From Vibrio xiamenensis (lineage in GTDB: Bacteria; Pseudomonadota; Gammaproteobacteria; Enterobacterales; Vibrionaceae): 64,000 nucleotides of DNA. Position numbers and translations under genes: made by a program. Position 1 is the stretch's first letter. Each line of letters begins with the position of its first letter. Positions 57,567 to 64,000 of this stretch are shown piece by piece. The stretch covers positions 1 through 64,000 of the forward strand of contig NZ_FNDD01000019.1 in assembly GCF_900100015.1 (NCBI RefSeq), in the 5' to 3' direction. Under the pieces are notes generated by a model that searched no databases, was not told the origin of the DNA, and saw nothing but the letters and a program-made list of their open reading frames with translations.

Positions 57567-59282
57567 ATGTCACTTTTAGAAGTCAAAAACCTTCGCATTG
57601 AATACCCATCACGCCATGGCGTTCACGCCGCGGTTAAATCGCTCTCTTTCAGTATCGAACGTGGCGAAATCGTTGGCGTTGTTGGTGAGTCGGGCGCAGG
57701 GAAATCCACCGTTGGTAATGCCGTGAGCGATCTTTTGAGTCCTCCGGGTCGAATTGCGGGCGGGGAAGTATTCCTTGATGGTGAAAAAATTTCTGGCCTC
57801 TCTGCACAAGAGATGCGCCAAATCCGTGGTTCAAAAATTGGGTTTATTTTCCAAGACCCAATGACATCCTTGAACCCGCTGTTCACGGTTGAGCATCAAC
57901 TTAAAGAAACCATTCACGCCAATATGAAAGTCTCGGATGAAGAGGCTTATAAGCGTGCGTTATCGCTGATGAACCAAGTTGGTATTCCTCAGCCAGAAAA
58001 CCGTCTTAAGCAGTATCCCCACCAATTTTCTGGCGGTATGCGTCAGCGTGTGGTGATTGCGATCGCTTTAGCTGGCGAACCTGACCTTATCATCGCCGAT
58101 GAGCCCACCACCGCACTGGATGTATCAATTCAAGACCAAATCCTGCAGCTGATTCGTGACTTGTGTATTGAGCACAATGTCGGTTGTATGCTGGTGACTC
58201 ACGATATGGGCGTGGTATCGAACGTCACCGACAAAGTGGCGGTTATGTATCGCGGCGACTTGGTGGAATTTGGCCCGACGGCAAAAGTGCTTGGCACGCC
58301 AGAACATCCGTATACCCACAGTTTGATTTCCGCTGTGCCGCGCTCTGACACCAAACTTGACCGTTTTCCTTTGGTGAATTATATCGAAGAAGCGCAAGAG
58401 CATAAGCCGCTAGATGTCAAAAACCACTGGTTGGGGCAAAGCCAAGACCAGCGGGTTTACACGGGTCCATTACTCAACGTAGAGCACGTAAATTTGCGCT
58501 TTACCACCAAAGATTCACTGTTTGAAAGTCGCCGCGAATACGTTCAGGCGTCTGACGATGTCAGCTTTGAAGTGTTTGAAGGTGAAACCTTTGGTCTGGT
58601 GGGTGAATCGGGTTCAGGCAAGTCGACCATCGCTCGAGTGATTGCCGGTTTATATCAGCCAAATGAAGGTAAAGTAACCTTTGAAGGGATTGATTTAACT
58701 GCGATGACCTCGGAGAAGCAACGCCGTCCGATTCGTCGTCAAATGCAGATGGTGTTCCAGAACCCGTATACCTCGATGAACCCGCGAATGAAAATTTTCG
58801 ACATCATCGCGGAGCCAATTCGTTTTCATAAGTTGACGAAAAATGAAGCCGAAACGCGTCAGATCGTCAACGATCTGTTGGATCACGTCGGTTTAGGCCG
58901 TATGGCTGGCGTCAAATATCCTCATGAGTTTTCTGGCGGTCAACGCCAACGTATTTCGATTGCGCGTGCTCTTGCAACGCGTCCTCGCTTACTGATTTGT
59001 GATGAGCCAACTTCGGCACTGGATGTGTCGGTACAGGCGCAAATTCTTAATTTGCTTAAGGATTTGCAAGATGAGCTCAACTTGACCATGTTGTTTATCA
59101 GCCACGATTTACCTGTGATTCGCCAGATGTGCGATCGCGTCGGGGTGATGAAAATGGGTAAATTGCTTGAAGTTGCACCGACGGAGCAGTTGTTCAATCA
59201 CCCACAACATGAGTACAGTAAGAAATTGATTTCTTTAATGCCTGAATTTACAGGCTTAAGAGAAGATGTAAAAACGGCTTAA
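57567..59282 (+). CDS. Peptide ABC transporter, fused double ATPase
   Basis: A 571-residue protein that joins two Dpp/Opp-type ATPase domains. The first half has Walker [10 protein letters not shown], signature FSGGMRQRV and Walker [13 protein letters not shown]. The second half has [18 protein letters not shown] and [12 protein letters not shown]. Each half ends in the oligopeptide-transporter C-terminal extension ([23 protein letters not shown]). It corresponds to DppD and DppF, or GsiA-like fusions. The ATG at 57567 follows AGAGGT. The binding protein and permeases follow. Confidence 0.93.
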   Translation: MSLLEVKNLRIEYPSRHGVHAAVKSLSFSIERGEIVGVVGESGAGKSTVGNAVSDLLSPPGRIAGGEVFLDGEKISGLSAQEMRQIRGSKIGFIFQDPMTSLNPLFTVEHQLKETIHANMKVSDEEAYKRALSLMNQVGIPQPENRLKQYPHQFSGGMRQRVVIAIALAGEPDLIIADEPTTALDVSIQDQILQLIRDLCIEHNVGCMLVTHDMGVVSNVTDKVAVMYRGDLVEFGPTAKVLGTPEHPYTHSLISAVPRSDTKLDRFPLVNYIEEAQEHKPLDVKNHWLGQSQDQRVYTGPLLNVEHVNLRFTTKDSLFESRREYVQASDDVSFEVFEGETFGLVGESGSGKSTIARVIAGLYQPNEGKVTFEGIDLTAMTSEKQRRPIRRQMQMVFQNPYTSMNPRMKIFDIIAEPIRFHKLTKNEAETRQIVNDLLDHVGLGRMAGVKYPHEFSGGQRQRISIARALATRPRLLICDEPTSALDVSVQAQILNLLKDLQDELNLTMLFISHDLPVIRQMCDRVGVMKMGKLLEVAPTEQLFNHPQHEYSKKLISLMPEFTGLREDVKTA

Positions 59283-59378
59283 CTTAAAAAGGCCGTCACA
59301 TTGTCAGGCTTGCCTGAATTAATAAACAGAAGCAAATACAACAACTAGGGATTGGATTCCCGCATAAGGAGTTATGCA

Positions 59379-60938
59379 ATGAAAACCATGAAAAGCAAGA
59401 TAGCAGTGGCTTTAATGGCAGCTGGTTTGAGCTTCGCAGCAGCGGCTGCGGATATCACTGTTGCTTATGACGCTGACCCAGTTTCTCTTGATCCACATGA
59501 GCAGCTATCTGGCGGCACACTGCAAATGTCTCACATGGTGTTTGATCCTCTAGTTCGTTACACCCAAGATTTGGATTTTGAACCACGCCTAGCAAAAAGC
59601 TGGGAGCGTAAGGATGATAAAACCTTCCGTTTCCACTTGCGTAAAGGGGTGAAATTCCATTCTGGTAACGAACTGACTGCGGATGACGTCGTTTGGACTT
59701 TCAAACGTCTTAAAGACTCGCCAGACTTTAAAGCGATCTTCGAACCATATTCAGAAATGGTTAAAGTGGATGATTACACCGTTGATCTCGTATCAAAAGG
59801 TGCTTACCCACTGGTTCTACAAACAGCAACTTACATTTTCCCAATGGACAGCAAGTTCTACTCAGGTAAAGCCGCTGACGGTACTGAGAAAGCGGCTATC
59901 GTGAAACACGGTAACTCATACGCTTCTACTCACGTTTCAGGTACTGGTCCATTTATCGTGACTTCACGTGAACAAGGCGTAAAAGTTGAGTTTGAACGCT
60001 TTAAAGATTACTGGGACAAAGATTCAAAAGGTAACGTTGACCACCTAACACTTGTGCCAATCAAAGAAGACGCTACTCGCGTAGCGGCGCTACTTTCTGG
60101 CGACGTTGATATGATTGCACCGGTTGCACCGAACGATCACAAACGTGTTGAGTCTGCAAAAGGTGTTGACCTTGTGACGCTACCAGGTACTCGTATCATC
60201 GAGTTCCAAATGAACCAAGATTCAAACCCAGCGCTAAAAGATGTACGTGTGCGTCAAGCTATCGTATACGCAATCAACAACAAAGGTATTGTTGACAAGA
60301 TCATGAAAGGTTTTGCAACCGCAGCGGGCCAACAAAGCCCTGCAGGTTACGCGGGTTACAACGCAGACCTAGTGCCACGCTACGATCTGAAAAAAGCCAA
60401 AGAGCTGATGAAAGAAGCGGGTTACGAGAAAGGCTTTACGCTAACGATGATCGCGCCAAACAACCGTTATGTTAACGATGCGAAAATCGCGCAAGCGGCG
60501 GCTGCTATGCTGTCAAAAATCGGCATCAAAGTTGACCTAAAAACCATGCCAAAAGCGCAATACTGGCCTGAGTTTGATAAATGTGCAGCAGACATGCTGA
60601 TGATTGGCTGGCACTCAGATACTGAAGATTCAGCGAACTTCTCTGAATTCCTAACCATGACTCGTAACGAAGAGACAGGTAAAGGTCAGTACAACTGTGG
60701 TCACTACTCAAACCCAGAAGTCGATAAGCTGGTTGAAGATTCAAACCTAGAAACTGATCCTGCGAAACGTGCACAGATGCTACAAAAAGTTGAAGCGACT
60801 CTGTACAACGAAGCGGCGTTTGTTCCTCTACATTGGCAAAATCTCGCTTGGGGTGCGAAGTCTACTCTGCACATCAAACCAATCGTAAACGCAATGAACT
60901 TCCCATACTTCGGCGACCTAGTGGTTGATGAGAAGTAA
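59379..60938 (+). CDS. Peptide ABC transporter, periplasmic substrate-binding protein
   Basis: A 519-residue SBP family 5 (DppA/OppA-like) protein with a signal peptide (MKTMKSKIAVALMAAGLSFA, cleavage near AAAADI). Typical segments are YDADPVSLDPHEQLSG near the start, LRKGVKFHSGNELTADDVVWTFKR, and VRQAIVYAINNKGIVDKI. The ATG at 59379 follows AAGGAG. Regular codon use suggests strong expression. A hairpin follows, before the permease genes. Confidence 0.93.
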   Translation: MKTMKSKIAVALMAAGLSFAAAAADITVAYDADPVSLDPHEQLSGGTLQMSHMVFDPLVRYTQDLDFEPRLAKSWERKDDKTFRFHLRKGVKFHSGNELTADDVVWTFKRLKDSPDFKAIFEPYSEMVKVDDYTVDLVSKGAYPLVLQTATYIFPMDSKFYSGKAADGTEKAAIVKHGNSYASTHVSGTGPFIVTSREQGVKVEFERFKDYWDKDSKGNVDHLTLVPIKEDATRVAALLSGDVDMIAPVAPNDHKRVESAKGVDLVTLPGTRIIEFQMNQDSNPALKDVRVRQAIVYAINNKGIVDKIMKGFATAAGQQSPAGYAGYNADLVPRYDLKKAKELMKEAGYEKGFTLTMIAPNNRYVNDAKIAQAAAAMLSKIGIKVDLKTMPKAQYWPEFDKCAADMLMIGWHSDTEDSANFSEFLTMTRNEETGKGQYNCGHYSNPEVDKLVEDSNLETDPAKRAQMLQKVEATLYNEAAFVPLHWQNLAWGAKSTLHIKPIVNAMNFPYFGDLVVDEK

Positions 60939-60961
60939 GGATAAGTTGCAATAAGTTATGC

Positions 60962-60998
60962 CACGCCTTCTGTGCGGACTGCATGGAAGGCGTGTTTT
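60962..60998 (+). terminator. Hairpin between binding-protein and permease genes
   Basis: CACGCCTTC (60962-60970) and GAAGGCGTG (60986-60994) form a 9-bp stem followed by TTTT. It is probably a partial terminator or RNase barrier that leaves more binding protein than permease. Confidence 0.65.
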
Positions 60999-61113
60999 CA
61001 TCATTTGGCGTACTCACTTTTGTTCAGTCGAGTTAGGCGCAATTTTTAAGGCTGAATAGTTTCGCACCTTTGGGTGTATCGCAGATTCTTCATGGAAAGT
61101 TAAGGGGCAAGGA

Positions 61114-62091
61114 ATGTTTTCGTTTCTGGTCAAGCGCCTGTTTCAGGCACTGATAGTGATGTTTGTGATCAGTTTAGTGGCGTTCGCCATTCAGGATAAC
61201 CTGGGTGACCCGTTGCGTGAGCTTGTCGGTCAGTCGGTTTCAGAAGCAGAGCGTCAAGCGCTGCGTGATGAACTCGGCCTCAACGATCCCTTCATTACAA
61301 AATACACACGCTTTATCACTGCCGCAGTTCACGGTGATTTAGGCACTTCTTATTTCTTCAAGCGTCCAGCCGTTGATGTCATTTTAGAAAAACTGGTTGC
61401 CACGCTTGAGTTGGTGTTTGGCGCAAGCCTTATCATCATCGTTTGCTCGATTCCGCTTGGCGTCTATTCAGCGATCAGGCCCAAAAGCATCTTCACTAAA
61501 ATTATCATGGCCGGCAGTAGTATCGGGATTTCGATTCCTGTGTTCCTAACCGCGATCATGCTGATGTACGTATTCTCAATTGAATTAGGTTGGCTGCCAT
61601 CTTATGGGCGTGGGGAAACCGCCAATCTCCTTGGCTGGGAGTCTGGTTATTTTACCCTTGATGGTCTTGCACACTTGATTCTGCCTTGCGTATCACTTGC
61701 TTCAATCATGTTGCCACTGTTCATTCGTTTGGTGCGTTCTGAAATGTTGGAAGTCTTGAGCTCGGAGTACATTAAATTCGCGCAAGCCAAAGGTCTGCCG
61801 CTGAAAAAGGTTTACTACCAACACGCATTGAAAAATACCATGTTGCCAGTGCTGACTGTCGGCGGGGTACAAATCGGGACTATGGTTGCCTACACGATTT
61901 TGACCGAAACCGTTTTCCAATGGCCGGGAACCGGCTTCCTTTTCCTTGAAGCAATCAACCGCGTCGATACGCCGCTCATCACCGCTTACGTTATTTTCGT
62001 GGGCCTGATTTTCGTCGTTACCAACACTATCGTTGACTTGCTGTACGGGTTGATTAACCCAACTGTGAACCTAACAGGAAAAGGAGCGTAA
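61114..62091 (+). CDS. Peptide ABC transporter permease (DppB-like)
   Basis: A 325-residue inner-membrane permease. It has the N-terminal MFSFLVKRLFQALIVMFVISL helix, the LRDELGLNDPFITKYTRFI loop, and the binding-protein-dependent transport signature EYIKFAQAKGLPLKKVYYQHALKN that contacts the ATPase. It ends 2 bp before the second permease gene. Confidence 0.93.
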   Translation: MFSFLVKRLFQALIVMFVISLVAFAIQDNLGDPLRELVGQSVSEAERQALRDELGLNDPFITKYTRFITAAVHGDLGTSYFFKRPAVDVILEKLVATLELVFGASLIIIVCSIPLGVYSAIRPKSIFTKIIMAGSSIGISIPVFLTAIMLMYVFSIELGWLPSYGRGETANLLGWESGYFTLDGLAHLILPCVSLASIMLPLFIRLVRSEMLEVLSSEYIKFAQAKGLPLKKVYYQHALKNTMLPVLTVGGVQIGTMVAYTILTETVFQWPGTGFLFLEAINRVDTPLITAYVIFVGLIFVVTNTIVDLLYGLINPTVNLTGKGA

Positions 62092-62093
62092 TC

Positions 62094-63032
62094 ATGACTC
62101 AATCGGTTCAAGTTCCTTCTCGTTGGGAACGCTTTAAATCTTCAGATTTTCTTTACTATTTCCGCCGCGATAAAGTGGCGATGTTCAGCTTTGTGGTTTT
62201 TCTGGTGTTTGCCATTATCGCTTTGCTGTCGCCATGGATTGCGCCGACTAACCCATACGATTTATCGTCCATTGATATTATGAACTCCGAATTACCGCCA
62301 GCTTGGCTTGACGGTGGTGATGCGAGTTTCGTACTCGGTACTGATGACCAAGGCCGCGACATTTTATCGACGATCTTTTACGGTTCGCGCCTATCACTCA
62401 CTATCGGCTTTTTGGCGGTTGCTCTGCAGCTGTTCTTGGGGATCATGATTGGTTTGTCCGCTGGTTACTTCGGTGGTCGCGTGGACAGCTTTTTGATGCG
62501 CTTTGCTGATGTCCAGCTGTCGTTCTCAACCATGATGGTGGCGATCATTGTATCGGCAATTTTTAAAGCCAGCTTTGGTAGCGAGTTTTACAGCCAATAT
62601 GCGGTTGTGATGTTGGTGGTGATCATCGGCATTGCTGAGTGGCCGCAATACGCGCGTACCATTCGTGCTTCGGTATTAGCTGAGAAGAAAAAAGAGTATG
62701 TGGAAGCAGCGCGCGTGATGGGCTTTAAGTCGCCACGCATTATGTTCCGCCACATCTTGCCAAACTGTTTATCACCGATTTTGGTTATCTCTACTGTTCA
62801 GGTGGCAAACGCCATCATGTCGGAAGCGGCACTTTCCTTCCTCGGTCTGGGTTTGCCGGTTGATCAGCCTTCACTAGGCTCGCTTATCAGCATTGGCTTT
62901 AACTACATCTTCTCAGGTTCTTGGTGGATTACTGTGTTCCCAGGCATAGTGCTTGTGACCTTGGTTCTGGTTATCAACCTTTTAGGTGACTGGCTACGCG
63001 ACGTATTTAACCCCAAAATCTACAAAGGGTGA
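62094..63032 (+). CDS. Peptide ABC transporter permease (DppC-like)
   Basis: A 312-residue permease. It has an N-terminal cytoplasmic segment, then a first helix (VAMFSFVVFLVFAIIALLSPW), the LGTDDQGRDILSTIFYGSRLSL motif typical of DppC/OppC, and the EAA loop EYVEAARVMGFKSPRIMFRHILPN. It is the last gene of the operon. Confidence 0.93.
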   Translation: MTQSVQVPSRWERFKSSDFLYYFRRDKVAMFSFVVFLVFAIIALLSPWIAPTNPYDLSSIDIMNSELPPAWLDGGDASFVLGTDDQGRDILSTIFYGSRLSLTIGFLAVALQLFLGIMIGLSAGYFGGRVDSFLMRFADVQLSFSTMMVAIIVSAIFKASFGSEFYSQYAVVMLVVIIGIAEWPQYARTIRASVLAEKKKEYVEAARVMGFKSPRIMFRHILPNCLSPILVISTVQVANAIMSEAALSFLGLGLPVDQPSLGSLISIGFNYIFSGSWWITVFPGIVLVTLVLVINLLGDWLRDVFNPKIYKG

Positions 63033-63074
63033 TCTCATCCTAAGATTTATTAACAAAAATGTTCCTACACTAAG

Positions 63075-63106
63075 AGTCGTTATCAATAACGGCTCTTTTT
63101 TTGCAT
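63075..63106 (+). terminator. Intrinsic terminator of the peptide transporter operon
   Basis: Stem AGAGTCGTTA / TAACGGCTCT (one G-U pair) with loop TCAA, followed by a T run. Confidence 0.88.
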
Positions 63107-63170
63107 TTATTTTTTTCTCAACAGTGAACCGTCAATAATGTCACTATTAAATCATTATGAGTAAAAACAT

Positions 63171-64000
63171 ATGGATAACACGATGGCTGTAAAATCTGCA
63201 CGTCCTTGGGCGATACTCTTCAGTTTGTCTGCGCTTTCTGTTTCGTTTTGGACTTCACCTACCAGTGCTGAGGATTTTTTGTGTGATGCCAAACAAGCCT
63301 CCAGCCAACAACTACCGGTTTTAGACAAGAGTTGTCCAATCGGTCGCGGTTTATGGGGTAACCAACAACCGAAAAACAATGCATCACTCTTTTGGATTCA
63401 ATGTGGCTTGCTTGATAAGCCTTTATCATTAGCGCGTGCTAAATCCCTGTATAAACACATTTCGACCGATGTATGGATGAAACCTGAAGGTAATAATGTT
63501 CGCTGTTTGATTGGCCCTTACAAAGATTTTCAAGAAGCTAAGCGTGATCTGTCTTCGCTAAGAACTGAGCGCGCTTATAAAGAAGCGTTTATTCGTGAAG
63601 TGATCCCTGGTGTTGCTAATCCGCCAGTCACAGCGGCTAAGCCTGCGGCGAAACAGAAACCGGCTGCGAAAAGCGCGCCGAAAAGTAACCAAACCACCAC
63701 AGTATTAAGCGCGCCGAAACCGGCTCCAGCCAAAACGCCAGTGCCCGTTGCTACGGCTCAAGCACCTGCAGCAAAAGCCATCAGTGCTAAAGACATCGAT
63801 ACTCGCCTGAAAGGACGCGTTGCCGATGTGGATTATGTGGTGCCGTATATTATGCACAGCGATCACCAGTTCTATATGGAGCATGGCCTCGCCTGGAATC
63901 GTTTGAACTACGATGATGCTGTCTATGTGTGCCGCCAGTTGGGCATGAAATTGCCGACCGAAGTGGAATGGTCGCGTTTGCTGAAATCCGATGTGCTGGC
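63171..64000 (+). CDS. SPOR-domain secreted protein (partial, cut by window end)
   Basis: An open frame starting MDNTMAVKSARPWAI, or at the second ATG (63183), that runs off the window. It has a signal peptide to about residue 34 (TSPTSA-ED). A SPOR-like domain (about 70-145) is recognisable from LFWIQCGLLDKPLSLARAKS and VRCLIGPYKDFQEAKRDLSS. Next comes an Ala/Pro/Lys-rich linker (about 150-215), then a segment resembling the formylglycine-generating-enzyme fold (NRLNYDDAVYVCRQLGMKLP, then TEVEWSRLL). SPOR domains bind denuded peptidoglycan at the septum. The C-terminus is not visible. Confidence 0.82.
   Translation, partial: MDNTMAVKSARPWAILFSLSALSVSFWTSPTSAEDFLCDAKQASSQQLPVLDKSCPIGRGLWGNQQPKNNASLFWIQCGLLDKPLSLARAKSLYKHISTDVWMKPEGNNVRCLIGPYKDFQEAKRDLSSLRTERAYKEAFIREVIPGVANPPVTAAKPAAKQKPAAKSAPKSNQTTTVLSAPKPAPAKTPVPVATAQAPAAKAISAKDIDTRLKGRVADVDYVVPYIMHSDHQFYMEHGLAWNRLNYDDAVYVCRQLGMKLPTEVEWSRLLKSDVL

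Overview
The window looks like the origin-proximal part of the large chromosome of a Vibrio species (Vibrionaceae). The evidence is Vibrio-type protein sequences throughout, Spot 42, RyhB and Csr-type sRNA genes in their familiar positions around polA/engB/yihI, the gene order ilvY-ilvC-ubiK-vexBAR-rep, and two perfect ParB-binding parS sites (TGTTTCACGTGAAACA) in and just after the thiamine operon. There are no IS elements, CRISPR arrays or prophage genes.

Layout. 1-600: tRNA-Trp with terminator, then two decayed tandem copies. 611-2494: Tat-exported multicopper oxidase and a CrcB fluoride channel. 2548-8908: TPP riboswitch and thiCEFSGH operon, with one parS inside thiE and one after thiH. 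8988-19349: housekeeping genes (M24 aminopeptidase, LysR regulator, Bcr/CflA-type MFS pump, asnC, rsmJ, EamA transporter, uspA, ftnA, uspB, BaiN-like flavoprotein). 19484-24306: accessory-looking block with a DUF3237 protein, a cytochrome b561-like protein, an orphan Tle1-type lipase (DUF2235) with an overlapping DUF2931 partner gene, and an M20-peptidase remnant. 24429-32438: HDOD protein, EamA transporter, rmuC, and the ubiEJB-tatABC cluster. 32527-38417: tatD, hemB, GNAT, ryhB, a DnaA-box/GATC cluster and polA. 38592-44624: spf (Spot 42), a candidate second sRNA, engB, cytochrome c4, a CsrB/CsrC-family sRNA, a methyltransferase, yihI, a DUF2489 protein and hemN. 44686-55270: ilvY/ilvC, ubiK, vexRAB efflux operon, rep, cytochrome c5. 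55570-56703: tRNA Arg-His-(pseudo-Pro)-Pro-His-Pro, followed by a tandem array of broken tRNA-Pro 3' halves plus terminator. 56711-57566: gene-free, mostly AT-rich DNA. 57567-63032: peptide ABC transporter with a fused double ATPase. 63171-end: SPOR-domain protein cut by the window edge.

How genes work together. The thi operon makes the thiazole and pyrimidine halves of thiamine and is controlled by TPP. ubiE/ubiJ/ubiB and distant ubiK serve ubiquinone synthesis. tatABC exports folded proteins, such as the multicopper oxidase. hemB and hemN are heme synthesis steps, and cytochromes c4 and c5 use the heme. RyhB (iron), Spot 42 (carbon) and the Csr RNA (CsrA titration) make this a dense sRNA neighbourhood around polA.

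The most unusual observation is that decayed tRNA-Trp and tRNA-Pro copies, at opposite ends of the window, carry small hairpin-forming insertions at the same structural place. It lies between the 5' strand of the T stem and TCGAAT (TCAAAT in one unit), and is 17 nt long in both families. The orphan Tle1-like effector/immunity pair and the oriC-like motif cluster upstream of polA are the next most interesting.
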